Of a DNA stretch of 64,000 nt, positions 48,401-59,807 are shown piece by piece. Position numbers and translations under genes: made by a program. Numbering within the stretch: position 1 is the stretch's first letter; each line of letters opens with the position of its first letter. The notes below the pieces were generated by a model. The model saw only the letters and a program-made list of their open reading frames with translations, was not told the DNA's origin and ran no database searches. This DNA comes from Owenia fusiformis (lineage: Eukaryota; Annelida; Polychaeta; Sabellida; Oweniidae): assembly GCA_903813345.2 (NCBI GenBank), contig CAIIXF020000002.1, positions 6,627,772 through 6,691,771 of the forward strand. Direction: 5' to 3'.

Positions 48401-49644
48401 AAGTTAGAAAATTAAACGATTGATACTGTAGACATTTTTCAGATAAAGTAGCTCAACAAAGGTCAAATCGTGCATGTAAGAGCGTTTGGGTTGGACACCG
48501 TGAAGTTATCCATGGAAAGTGTACAGTTATTGTTACGCGGTAAACACGATACAGATATATGCCATAATCCGTAACGAATATGGCATATTCACTTGCGTTG
48601 TATGACTGATTCACCTGCGGTATATGGCATACACATTAACCAATGAGAACCCGATACGGAAGTACGCAATTGTTAATTACATCGATTCGACGAACGGGTT
48701 AAAGTCTATAAATCATTATGATATTTAACTAATACAATTGAATAACATACACCAGTGGTACCTGTATTGTTTGATGTTGTTTTATATATGTGTTACACGC
48801 AAAAACACACTTCAAGGGAAACATGATTACACATAAATAAACGAACCTACGTTCGTGAAGCTTATGAGTGATATTTACAACCAAATCAACAGTTTACAAA
48901 GACCAGATAAAAACCTGAAAAACACGAGTATTTGATCGCGCTTAATACGCTACTGATACTTTCAGAAGTATCATTTACCGATCACACGTAATAAACTAAC
49001 TCAATCACTCCAAGATCCATAGTTTAGTACTCGAAGCGATAAAAACAATGGTAATCCACTATAGTTTTACATTTAATGTTGATTCTCTAAACCAATCAAA
49101 TTAAAGGAATTTTTGTATGAAGTTCACCGCGCGGTAAATGCCATATTCCGAAACGTGTATGTCATATTCTCCGAGTGAATATGTCATATTACGCAAGTGA
49201 ATATGAGGTATTCACTATATCATACTTCAATGCGGAATATGCCATACTCACTTGCAGAATATTTCAGATATCACAGGTGAGTATGCCATATTCACTTGTA
49301 CCACAAATACCGCGCATGATAAATGTATGCCATATACCGCGTAACAGTTATGGCATACGCTTGTGCACCTTATCTGTACAGAAAAAAAAATGGAGAAAGT
49401 TTTTCTAAAAATATAGGGTTCTTATAAATAATTTGCGTTGATATCACTGATATATAGCATTTTCTGTTTGTTTTTCTATTCCAGAATGGCGTGCTTCAAT
49501 TCTTTACATGTTAACTCGAACCAACCAAAGTTAGCCAAGGGACGTGCGGGGGATGAAAAGTTAGGATTGACGATTCACAAGTACAATAGTTGTGAAAACG
49601 ATTACTGTGGCCCAAACTACTGCTGTTGTAAAACAGACAATTAG
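45489..49644 (+). CDS. Secreted cysteine-rich protein, cluster copy 1 (223 aa)
   Basis: Exons 45489-45762, 45898-46135 and 49485-49644; phases 1 and 2 fit at both GT-AG junctions. Residues 1-23 form a signal peptide ending in an A-N-A cleavage motif. Exon 1 encodes C-x5-C-x-C-x13-C-x-C, N-x-T sites and the start of a short heptad-like helix that continues into exon 2. Exon 2 has a DSH repeat, ATCTAMN, GWTFAVRR and three further cysteines. Exon 3 has ACFNSLHV, EKLGL and the end CGPNYCCC. The mature protein has 15 cysteines, an odd number. I do not recognise a named family; an extracellular disulfide-rich role is inferred only from signal peptide and cysteines. The second intron (3.35 kb) is much longer than in copies 2 and 3 and contains an unrelated transposon. 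First of four tandem copies. Confidence 0.88.
48532..49345. mobile_element. TIR element with TATGCCATA repeats, intron 2 of copy 1
   Basis: GTTACGCGGTA at 48532 is matched inverted by TACCGCGTAAC ending at 49345. The right part (49135-49330) is an array of ~30-bp units built on the palindromic word GTGAATATG(C/T)CATATTC. A few such words also lie near 48560-48640. The frame at 49175-49408 comes from these repeats. The element ends 140 bp before exon 3. Confidence 0.55.
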
Positions 49645-49820
49645 CCGTGAAACCGGACACCACTTTACTTTCTAATAATGAATTAAAGTTAGGTACGTTA
49701 GAGCCAGGATTCGTTTTGGCCTGAACAATAATGACTCTAAATACAGGCTTTGGAATTCACGGAGCGTTTTATTTTATTAATAATGTGTGTGAGGGGCGTT
49801 TAGTCCAATTCCTATATCCA

Positions 49821-49965
49821 TTCTATCAGTTCTAAACCATATACAACTATCTTAATCTGTTTACATTCTGTTCTATCAGTTCAAAAATGTAAAACTACCT
49901 TAATCTATTTACATTATGTTCTATCAGTTCAAATCATGTAAAACGAGCTTAATCCGTTCATAAAA
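49821..49965 (+). repeat. Three ~49-bp tandem repeats
   Basis: TTCTATCAGTTC-like starts at 49821, 49871 and 49919 are each followed by a GTAAAACTA-CTTAATC phrase. This lies about 180 bp downstream of the stop of copy 1. Confidence 0.85.
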
Positions 49966-51769
49966 GTAATAAAAGGGTGACCAGTAGTGGCGGTGTGCCT
50001 GAAATATAAAAAGCAGCAATAAATTAGAACCTTATATCTCATATGCATATCAATGTTTCATGTTTTAAAGAAATGGGGATTAAGTAAATCATAAATGAAA
50101 CTAGAGCATCCCTATTCAATGCCTGAAACATAAAAAAAATATTGAATACATACGACTTATGACTTCAGGAAAATGTCAAGCTGACCTCACAAAATATCAT
50201 GGTGATTTGTAAAAATGTCATAGTGACTTTACAATTACAAATACAAAATTCAATGATGAAACAATTTACCTGGCTACTGAGGCTGCTAGGCTGTGATTAT
50301 GGGTTTGGGTAAAAAAAACTAGGGCTTACCTAAAATACACATTAGGAATCCTTAGTACATGGTTCATTAGACAAAGAAAACAATCAAATATGGTGGATGT
50401 TGAAATGTACAAACTATCTTAAACCTTTTCCTAATTCTATAATAACTTCAAAAATATTTTGTAGCAGCTAGTTAAAATCTTTACCCATGTCAAAGAATAT
50501 ACTAGTCATATGATCAAAATAGTTCACAAACCTATTGAAAGGTGTGGCATACTGGGAGTGCATGTTTCATGTTTATCTTCAGTATACAATTGGAAATTGT
50601 ATAAATTGTATATGATAATAATATAGAACTGTATATACTTGTACATACACACGTAAAGTTAGGCAGGCAATTGAATTTGCTAACTTTATTTAACAAAAAA
50701 TTGATATGTTTCTTCAGGTTCAACAAAGTTATAGGGCTTTAAAGTCAAAATTGTTTTTCAAAAAACCTCTCCCATTGAAATAACACAGGAGGCGAAAAAT
50801 TATTTTCAAAAATTACTTTGAAGCGCTGTAACTTTAATATTCATCAAATAAACTAAACACTTAGTGTTCAAAAAAGTTAGACAATTGAATTTTCTATATT
50901 TAAATATTTTTTTTGCTGAATCTTTTACAGAAAAGATATCCTGATTTTTTTTATTTGCCCCGAGCCCTCCATTTCCCATTGGATTACATTGGAATGACGA
51001 TTTTCAAAAATTCATCAAATTTATCATCCATTTTCGATCTATTGTAATTGAGAAAAAAATTGAGAAAATTTGGAGGTATTGGAAATAAAGTCAAGTTACG
51101 TTTCCATCAATATCATAAGTTATTTCATAGCCGGTTAAGTAAATAAAAATTCAAACGTAAAAAGGCTTTAACACGTAGTTCTATGGGGGAAAAAGGTTGC
51201 CAAACTTATGGAGGGTATATTGTCATTATATCCCCCTACAATCTTAAAATTAGAGTATTTGTATCTTTCCTTTCCGGACACCCTGTATCTTTAACATTGG
51301 TATGTGTTTTCGTCCATCATCCACATATTAATGTGAAAATATTATGAATATATTATACCGATTTTATTCATAATCGGTAATCATAAGCATACCTTACCCT
51401 AAGGGGAGGGGGTACAAAAAGCCCAAAAAGTGAAGTTTTTTCTCTCAAACTTTCACACATTGTCAAATTAATGGTCATCTTTTGAATGGTAACAATATAA
51501 TTTGAAAAATATATGTATACTTTCATCTATATTGTTTTAGAAAAAACATCCAACACTTGTTTTGTTCTTGGTATCATGTTTCCAGAGTGAAATGAAACAT
51601 CTTTCCGAAACCCATTGGAACAAAACGACATAAACACAACATGTTTAGGTCTCTCAATATTGTAATTTTGGTTGATTTTAAAAAAGTATCTTGTTAATGA
51701 AATAAAAGGTTTATCTTGGTTTTTATCTATTTTGGGGGGGGATTTTGTTTTTCGATCTTTTCTGTTCAT
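49966..51769. other. Intergenic DNA between copies 1 and 2, no gene seen
   Basis: AT-rich. A lone CCGGACACCCTGTA transposon-end-like word occurs near 51275. Open frames (for example 51527-51793 on the minus strand) show no domain. Confidence 0.5.
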
Positions 51770-52184
51770 TTCGTGAACGTGCTGTTTTTTCAAAAAAGTG
51801 TCAATAGTAATCAGCCAAGTTCAGTTTGAAAAGCAACGATTGGAAACAAAAAACAACAACATACTCCGCATGAAACATGTTACACAAATATGGTTTCAAT
51901 AACTATCTTGTTCGTTGCATGAACTTTGCTTTTGAAATTTAATCAAGACAAAAAACAAGTGCAGAATCTCATGTTTTTTTCAAACTTCAAACGCTCCTAC
52001 TGAACTCTCAAATTCTTATAGATATCACAACTTAAATTGGTTACAAACTCAAGTTTCGTTCTAAGAAAATCCGAAACGGATATCCTACAGGGGGAATTAG
52101 TAGAAACGCGCTTTCCTTTCTATTTGTCAATACATTTTTCTGTGAGATCCGAGCCAACGATTTTTATTCCAGCGTACAAAAATA
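51770..52184 (+). promoter_or_regulatory. 5' flank of copy 2, paralogous to 56860-57261
   Basis: This flank aligns to the flank of copy 3 (shared AAAGCAACGATTGG, CATACTCCGCATGAAACATGT and GAGATCCGAGCCAACGATTT). At the place where copy 3 has TATTATAAAAC, copy 2 has TAGTAGAAAC, so its TATA box appears lost. Confidence 0.5.
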
Positions 52185-54482
52185 ATGTCGATGATGATGA
52201 AGACCGGTGGGTCATTAGCGATATGTATGATTGCTGTTATCGTAGGCCTACTTCAACGGGCCAGTGCCGATGACACGACTACCGCCGCAAGGGACCCATA
52301 TCAGACTTGCGGGGACTCAACAACGTGCACGTGTGCACCCGTCATCAACGTCACCCCACCACAACTGGGTTATTGCGATTGTAAGAATCTCACAAAGTGG
52401 TTGTCAACTACTGCATCTGGACAATCAGAGACGAAAGAAAATATTGCAGAGTTGGCCACAGATGTTGCCAATCTAAGAGGTATTGTTCTTGAACCCGCTT
52501 TATCACTGTTTATTTCTCACTGCATAATTTGAATTAGTTATTAATTACATTTCATACATTCGGGGTAATTTACAAATTTGATAAACAGATGGCTGAATGA
52601 TAATATGTTTTTTTAAAGAATTGTCTTGCCAGTTTTGAAAATTTCTATACAAATATAGTAGATATCCTATGATTTTTGAAGGATACCATTTTTATCCATG
52701 AGTGGATAAATATATAATGGTGATTTTCAAAATAGAATTGGTATAAAACAGGATCTGTTGATGAGCTGAAGGCTACTAGTCACGACGAATCAGACTTTGT
52801 TAATTACTACGATGAGTTAGCACAGGCAACTTGTACAGCCATGAATCCGAATACTGGGTGGACCTATGCTGTACGCAGGCGATGTGGTGACCGTGGTAAC
52901 GGTCGGGCGTGTGATGCAATCTGCCAAGATCCTCAACTGAGAGCACAGGATTCTCAACTTGCGAGTAGATCGTAAGTAACCCCCCTATCACACCAAACTA
53001 GTTCTTACCCGTTCTTGCCAGTCCTACGAAAATGTCGTAAAACGGGCTCAATCTGGCTGTGGTCGGGAAATATGTCTAAAATAATTAGCTACTTCGTTCA
53101 TAAACAGTCTTCAATACGTCCATCTCGTTCGCAGTTCGTTCAGGTCGCACCACGTCGGTGTGCAACGGCGTATAACGCGTCCCTTAGTCCAGAAGGTCAT
53201 CATGACCTGATTACAGAACGACATGGTCGCCATCGAATTTTGAATCGATTCAAAATTCTAAATCACATTCCCCGTCCGGGAAAGTCCATGAAGTTCGTAA
53301 ATAGACCATAGAAAGTTGCAGCTACGTTCATTTCGTTCGCACACAGTTTAAAACAGTTTTGAAGAACGCAGTGGCAACTTGTTTGGTGTGATAGCTATAT
53401 TTTTGCTAATTCGTTCATAAGCAGTCTTAAATACGTTCTTAATCAGTTTAAACACGTTTGTAATTAGTTCAACCTCGTTCTCAATACGTCCTCGGACAGT
53501 TCAACTCGTTGTTAAAACGTCCCTAGTAGGATTGAACTATGGCGGTTCCGTTCGTAGTACGTCCAGTTCGTCGTTAGTACGTTGTCACTCGTTCTAATTG
53601 TAGAACGTATCGACCACGAGAAAATTTTGAGCTTGTTCTAAGTTCTAGAGGACCTACCCGTTCGAGTACGTTCGATGAAGTTTGCAAATAGACCCCAAAC
53701 GGTTTTTAGTACGTCCAGTCCGTTCGTACACAGTTGAAGCCCGTTTTCGAGAACGTACTGAGAACTAGTTTGGTGTGATAGTAGGGTAACTGAACCGTTT
53801 AATGAATGTAACGCAAGGGTGACAATATCCTTGTATTCGCGAATAGAAATAACCTCTGTCGGCTACTATTTTATAACCAACTCATTTGAATATGAATGGA
53901 ATAGTGACAGGTACTATTCACATTTAAATGAGTTACCCATAAAAATAGTAGGTTTATCCTGTCGTCGAAGGGCGTTAGTTGCATTCGCGAATACAAGCTA
54001 AATGTGCAATAAATTGTTTTATATAGCCCCATGAGCCACCATTGTGCATACCGATGCAGATTTTCACAAACCGACCTTCTCTATGAATGGCAATTGCCTC
54101 ATTCTTTTCTGTATATTCCACCTCTTTGCCCACCGTGTTATATAATATCCTTTTTACTTTTGGCAATTCATATACAATCACATTCATATCAATCCACAAT
54201 AATATTTTTAAAAAAATACACAAGTCGGACGAGGACGTGTATCGTGAACGTGTATCGCCTTTGTATTTGCAATTTTTTCATTAGACAACTAAATTATGCT
54301 GAGTCTAATATGTTCCTTTGTTTTCCAGAATGGCGTGCTTCAATTCTCTCCATGTTTACTGGGACCGACCAAAGTTTGCTCATGGAGAGGCTGGATATGA
54401 AAAACTGGGGTTGAAAATCTACAAGTTAAACAATTGTATACAACAAGATTGTGGGCCTAACTATTGCTGTTGTAGATCGTAA
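52185..54482 (+). CDS. Secreted cysteine-rich protein, cluster copy 2 (222 aa)
   Basis: Exons 52185-52479, 52752-52971 and 54329-54482, phases 1 and 2, all GT-AG. The signal peptide ends ASA before DDT. All 15 family cysteines and the CGPNYCCC ending are present. The DSH repeat of exon 2 is shorter than in copies 1 and 4. The 5' flank and the first ~150 bp of exon 1 are nearly identical to copy 3, whereas the rest of exon 1, intron 1, exon 2, intron 2 and exon 3 follow copy 4, so the gene looks chimeric. Intron 2 carries two transposons (52981-53786, 53828-53998); the first begins directly after GTAAGTAAC, leaving the donor intact. The TATA box is degraded, so expression may differ from its neighbours. 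Function unknown. Confidence 0.87.
52981..53786. mobile_element. Non-autonomous TIR transposon, copy II, behind a splice donor
   Basis: About 806 bp with the same ends and interior as 41832-42627, flanked by TAAC (52977-52980, 53787-53790). Copy 4 has the uninterrupted sequence GTAAGTAACTGAA at 61631, which is the empty site. The insertion begins 9 bp after the exon 2 end and keeps the GTAAGT donor. Confidence 0.93.
53828..53998. mobile_element. TA-flanked MITE, copy 2, intron 2 of copy 2
   Basis: Inverted ends TCCTTGTATTCGCGAA and TTCGCGAATACAAGC with TA on both sides. The interior matches 40333-40511. In copy 4 the intron continues directly (AAATATATGTGCAAT at about 61672), showing the empty site. 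Confidence 0.85.
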
Positions 54483-55449
54483 TTTGTGTATCTATAGGGC
54501 TAGTTTCTCTGTTTATTTGTAAAATGTATGTTTCAAGAAAAAGACGTAACGTATTTTGGGCGAGCACAACACAATACCTTTACATTAAACGGGCGAACCC
54601 AAATCATTTTATCTCTTGGCCGTCATGTGCCTTATTTTTTAATTTTGGGCCAAATTATCAAAAATGGGCATTTACTCAATTATAAATACGTCGTAACACT
54701 TATCACCCATTCTCAATAACAATGCAATTCCAAGCCTTAATCTCACTATTAACATTACCAATATCAATTTATGTTGTGTATACAAATGTATTATATGACC
54801 CTCTACTTAGCACCTATGTAGTATATTATTTCTAGGTTTCACATATATTAATACTAGTACATGTACGAAAATAGGCAGATTCATCATTTATGTGACTGGC
54901 GACATTGGTTAAGGAATCTTTTTGACAAGCGGTATTCTTTTCAAACAAAGTCAATTTACGTGATCATATTTTCCAGTCAATAAGTGTCTGATCATAGTCA
55001 TACTATATCAACGTATTGTATGGGAGGGGTGTTCCTGTTTATCACTATTTTTCACTAAATTGACTTTGTTTGAATAGAATACTGCCAGTGAGAGGGTATT
55101 CGTATCATTTATGACACCATCATTTGTGATACCCAGTAGTACGAAAAATAGCTGTAACAGTACCGTACTCATAGCTCTGAATAAAGTTTTTTTAAATTTA
55201 AGCATTTATATTGATTTGAATCTGAATGAGGAAACACTACCACCTTTTAAGAGTAAATCCACACAATTTAAGACATATACAAGTAACATGTATTACACCA
55301 TAATAGTATATATCTTGTTAGAGGAAGATCTGGTATTAACTTGATGTTTCTATAGCATAAATACTGTTACTATAAATATGAAAATAAAATTATTTTCTAT
55401 CATTCATTTTACATTGAAGCTATGGTCTTGCGTTTTTTTACTATGTAAC
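54483..55449. other. Intergenic DNA with a hairpin
   Basis: No gene seen. Arms at about 54929-54961 and 55051-55085 (CAAACAAAGTCAATTT and its complement) form an inverted repeat with a loop of about 90 bp, possibly a small foldback element. Confidence 0.5.
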
Positions 55450-56254
55450 CCCCCTATCACACCAAACTCGTTCTTACCCGTTCTTGCCAGTCCTACGAAA
55501 ACGTCGTAAAACGGGCTCAAACTGGCTGTGGTCGGGAAATATGTCTGAAATAATTAGCTTCTTCGTTCTTAAACAGTCTTCAATACGTCCATCTCGTTCG
55601 CAGTTCGTTCAGGTCGCACCACGTCGGTGTGCAACGTAGTAGAACGCGTCCCTTAGTCTAGAAGGTCATCATGACCTGATAACAGAACGGTATGGTCGGA
55701 ATCGAATTTTGAATCGATTCAAAATTCTAAAATCACATTCCCGTCTGAGAACGTTCATAAAGTTCGTAAATAGACCTTAGAAAGTTGCAGCTACGTTCAT
55801 TCCGTTCGCACACAGTTTAGAACCAGTTTTGAAGAACGCAGTGGCAACTTGTTTGGTGTGATAGCTATATTTTTGCCAACTCGTTCATAAGCAGTGTTAA
55901 ATACGTTCTTAATCAGTTTAAACCCGTTTGCAATGAGTTCTACCTCGTTCTCAACACGTCCTCAGACAGTTCCACTCGTTGTTAAAACGTCCCTAGTAGG
56001 ATTGAAGTACGACGGTTCCGTTCGTAGTACGTCTAGTGTTGTTAGTACGTTGTCACTCGTTCTAATTGTAGAACGTGACGACCACGAAAACATTTTGAGC
56101 ATTGTCTAAGTTCTAGAGGACCTACCCGTTCGAGTACGTTCGATGAAGTTTGTAAATAGATCCCAAACGGTTCTTAGTACGTCCAGTCCGTTCGTACACA
56201 GTTGAAGCCCGTTTTCGAGAACGTAGTGAGAACTAGTTTGGTGTGATAGTAGGG
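55450..56254. mobile_element. Non-autonomous TIR transposon, copy III (~805 bp)
   Basis: Same family as 41832-42627 and 52981-53786, here in intergenic DNA between cluster copies 2 and 3. The flanks are TAAC on the left and TTAC on the right, a target duplication with one change. The open frame at 55894-56109 belongs to the repeat. Confidence 0.9.
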
Positions 56255-57177
56255 TTACGTAATTGATAAACTATGCTGCACACATTTTCTGTCGTCAAAT
56301 CTTTACCGGTATGTTCATTTATCGACTTTCTTACTCTGCACGCAGAGTATGAAAAACATAAGATTTTTTCGAAAATGTTCCGTCATTTTTAAAGCAGCAG
56401 CCATTTGAAAAAAAAGTATGCAGAAAACTATTCACCAATATACACCTCTACCAAATATGAAGAAAATATGTTAACCAATATTCGAGTTATCTTCCGGACG
56501 AACAGACGAGCTACACATTCGGATGTTTATATATTCTCAGATTGTAAGACAGTCGCTTTTTTGCTTATTTTCAACCAATTTTCCTAATTGTTCCACACAG
56601 AATAGGTTGGGATGTATGTTATGCATTGGTATAAATTATTACTTAACAGTATTTGTGTGTGATAACTTAAATTTCATTCGAAATATAAATTCAAAATTTT
56701 TTGAACAAAATGCCCTTCAAATGAACATTTTGAAATTGATTTAAAAAATTCACATGGTACATTTTGATAATATTGGGTAAGAATATAAGCCAAAGTTGTT
56801 ACAACTTTATATAGTGCCTTTAATACAGTATTTGATGTTTTTACCTCTTAATAATTCTTGTATGTTTATTTCGTAGACATGCTGTTTTTCAACAAAGTGT
56901 CAGTGGGGTCATGCCAAGTTCTTTGAAAAGCAACGATTGGCAACAAAAAACGATAACATACTCCGCATGAAACATGTCATACAAATATGGTTTAAATAAC
57001 TGTGCTGTACTTTGCATTAACATAGCTTTTGAATTTTAATTAAGACGGAATAAACAAAAGCAGGATCCTACATTTCTTCAAACTTCAAACGCTTCTAAAC
57101 TTAACTTTCAAATTTTTATTGACAACGCAACAATATTGGGTACAAATCTAAAACGGTTGTCCTACAGGGGAAATTAT

Positions 57178-57184
57178 TATAAAA
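57178..57184 (+). promoter_or_regulatory. TATA box of copy 3
   Basis: TATAAAA lies 84 bp before the ATG of copy 3, in a flank shared with copy 2 where the motif is broken. Confidence 0.5.
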
Positions 57185-57261
57185 CCGACGCTCTTTCTAT
57201 ATAACAATACAATTTTCTCTGAGATCCGAGCCAACGATTTTTATTCCAGCGTACAAAAATA

Positions 57262-58804
57262 ATGTCGATGATGATGAAGACCGGTGGGTCATTAGCGATA
57301 TGTATGATTGCTGTTAGCGTAGGCCTACTTCAACGGGCCAGTGCCGATGACACAACTACCGCCGCAAGGGACCCATATCAGACTTGCGGGGACTCAACAA
57401 CGTGCACGTGTGAACCCGTCATAAACGTCCAACCACCTCAAATGCCTAGTTACGACTGTAGGAATCTAACAAGTTGGCTTTCAACTACGGCATCTGGACT
57501 GTCAGAGGCAGAAAAAGATATTGCAGAGTTGACCACAGATGTTGGCAATCTAAGAGGTAGTACCATTTACAATTGTTAATCAACATGTACCAAGACGTAT
57601 TCAAATGCATTATCTTGAAGGTAATCTTTTATAAAATAGATTTTCCGATGCTGGAGAAAATGTTAGCATATACTAAACATGTAAGGAGTGAACTAATGAC
57701 CCAAGGCTAGCGAAAAGCGAAGCTGAAGAAAACTCCTACGATCGTCTTAATGAACCAAGATTGCTCATCAAGTTTTTTCAACATCCCACGTGCGAAAAAT
57801 GTATTAACTAAATCTTATTTTCAATGAATACTTCAATTAGGATCAGTTGATGAGATAAAAGCGAGCAGTCCGAATCCCGGTGCGGGAAATCACGGGCCAC
57901 ATGTTGAGTCGGACTTTGTCAACTATTACGATGAGATTAATTGCACAGGCAACTTGCACAGCCATAAATACTGCAAACGGATGGACCTTTGCCGTACGTA
58001 GGAACTGTGGTGCAGGGTCTCGTACATGTGCCATGATTTGTAGCGATCCGCAACTGAAGGCCCAAGATTCACAAGTAGCTAGTATCCCGTAAGTATCTAT
58101 GAACATTGACAGACCACTCATTTATGTCAAAATGATAAATGTGTCATCATGAAATTATATAGTGACTGTCATAGAAAAACAGTGTAAAATGTTTTCCCAG
58201 ATTGAATATCAAATGAAAATTTCCCGAGTTTGTCGGAAATGTGGGAATCGGTTCGTCCAGGGGCTTTCAATGTTTAAACTTTGAATGTCACATGCAATAC
58301 ACTGAAGCTAAACTAATTAGACCCCATTCACTCACTCAGAAGTGGAAAAGTAAATTAAGAAGAAATAAAATTTATCAGTATATCAGGACTGTTGAAATAC
58401 AGTGTACTGAAGCTGAACTTATTACACACACTCACTTATAACTCACTTACCTTTAGTTTAATAGTCAATACGATGAAATCAAAATATACCTAAATTAGAT
58501 CATGGACCATTTACCTTTCATATAAATCGGTGTGGGTTAAGCTAGATAAACCATTCTAACTTTTTTAAGAGAAATAATGGCCTCGGGCTTTCGGCCTTTG
58601 GCTATCATTTGAACTATAACATAATGTCTAATATTTTGGGGATTACATTCCAGAATGACGTGCTTCAAAGCTCTTCATTTATATCCGAATCGGCCACGGT
58701 TTGCAAATGGATCGCCAGGTTATGAAAAGTTGGGATTGAAGACTTTAAGATATGAATGCTCACAGACGAGCTGCGGACCAAACTATTGCTGTTGCAGATC
58801 TTAA
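57262..58804 (+). pseudogene. Cysteine-rich family copy 3, frameshifted
   Basis: Exons by homology: 57262-57556, 57841-58088 and 58654-58804, with normal GT-AG sites. Exon 2 carries 4 extra bases after the codons for YYDEI (GAGATTAATTGCACAG against GAGATCGCACAG in copy 1), shifting the frame and giving a TAG at 57999-58001. Homology to GWTFAVRR, the later cysteines and exon 3 (ending CGPNYCCC) continues in the shifted frame, so decay is recent. Exon 1 has also lost one cysteine (Y-D-C in place of Y-C-D-C) and one N-x-T site. The predicted product would lack most of exon 2 and all of exon 3. An assembly or sequencing error is the main alternative; the lost cysteine argues for relaxed constraint. 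Confidence 0.8.
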
Positions 58805-59807
58805 TCGTGACAAAACTTAATTTGAATTTACCACAATAGTATTGTGAAATTGTTTCTTAAGATATATTTACGAAAATGCATGATCATAAACTCACTCTGG
58901 AAAAACTCGTATAGCTAGGATTCTAGCTACATGTTGTCAAATCGTAGCAATATCCTAGCACTTCGTTCAGAGCAAACGTGCCTAGCCCTCGATCATTCGC
59001 TCATGCATACCAAGGAGGACTGGGACCCAGGATCGAAACTAGATATCTTCCAACAATGAAAACGTCAAAATGTCGTTATTTTCTGATATCAAAACCGACT
59101 ACTGTATAAATTCAAAATAGACAGTTTAAAAGATTCGAACCAATGTCTCGATCATTTCTTGTGAGTTGTGGCATTTTTTTTCAGGAATTAAGACCAAAAT
59201 TCACGGTTCGAATGTTGAAGTGAACAAAATGGCGGCTGTTTGAATTCGAATTTCGTATCACGACGTGCCCATATATGGGACATGTACAGAATATCGATGT
59301 TGCACTCTGGGAGCCAATCCTCCTTGCATGTATATTATCATTATCATTAAAGAGTGGAATGCAACAACGAAAGAAAGTTTATTTACATGTTTTCTACATA
59401 GCATTTTGTACACCATATATACATAAGAGAAAATATGCATATAGGCCTAGATATAAATCATTATGTACCTTAGCTACACATGTAAATATATAAGCACTAG
59501 TGCCAAAAGGGAAAGGACCAAAAGTTGTAATGGAACTTAGCAAGAAAAAGCAAACTCTAAGTGCATACCAGTCAAGAAAAACTAGAAACTAGACCTAGCC
59601 TAGACCTAGACCTAAACTAGACCTAGCCAATGTCCGTTATACCGATGACATTGTTTTCTATTTCCCGACTTTGTCTTTGTATAATAATTTTGCTATAGCT
59701 TTTATGTTCTTTATTCATTCCTCAAGAAACATTGATTGATAAAAACGACAACTAGATTAAACTAACTTACATGCCAGCTGGAGTCTAGCTCTCGAGTATA
59801 CTGAGTA
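58805..59807. other. Intergenic DNA between copies 3 and 4, no gene seen
   Basis: AT-rich; contains the short CTAGAC repeat at 59581-59628. No other structure recognised. Confidence 0.5.
59581..59628. repeat. CTAGAC(CTAGAC)-type microsatellite
   Basis: Imperfect iterations of ACTAGACCTAG over about 48 bp. Confidence 0.8.

Noticed and set aside
54031-54414. 127-codon frame across intron 2 and exon 3 of copy 2
   Set aside because: It runs into exon 3 in the wrong frame; the spliced reading is supported by three paralogues.
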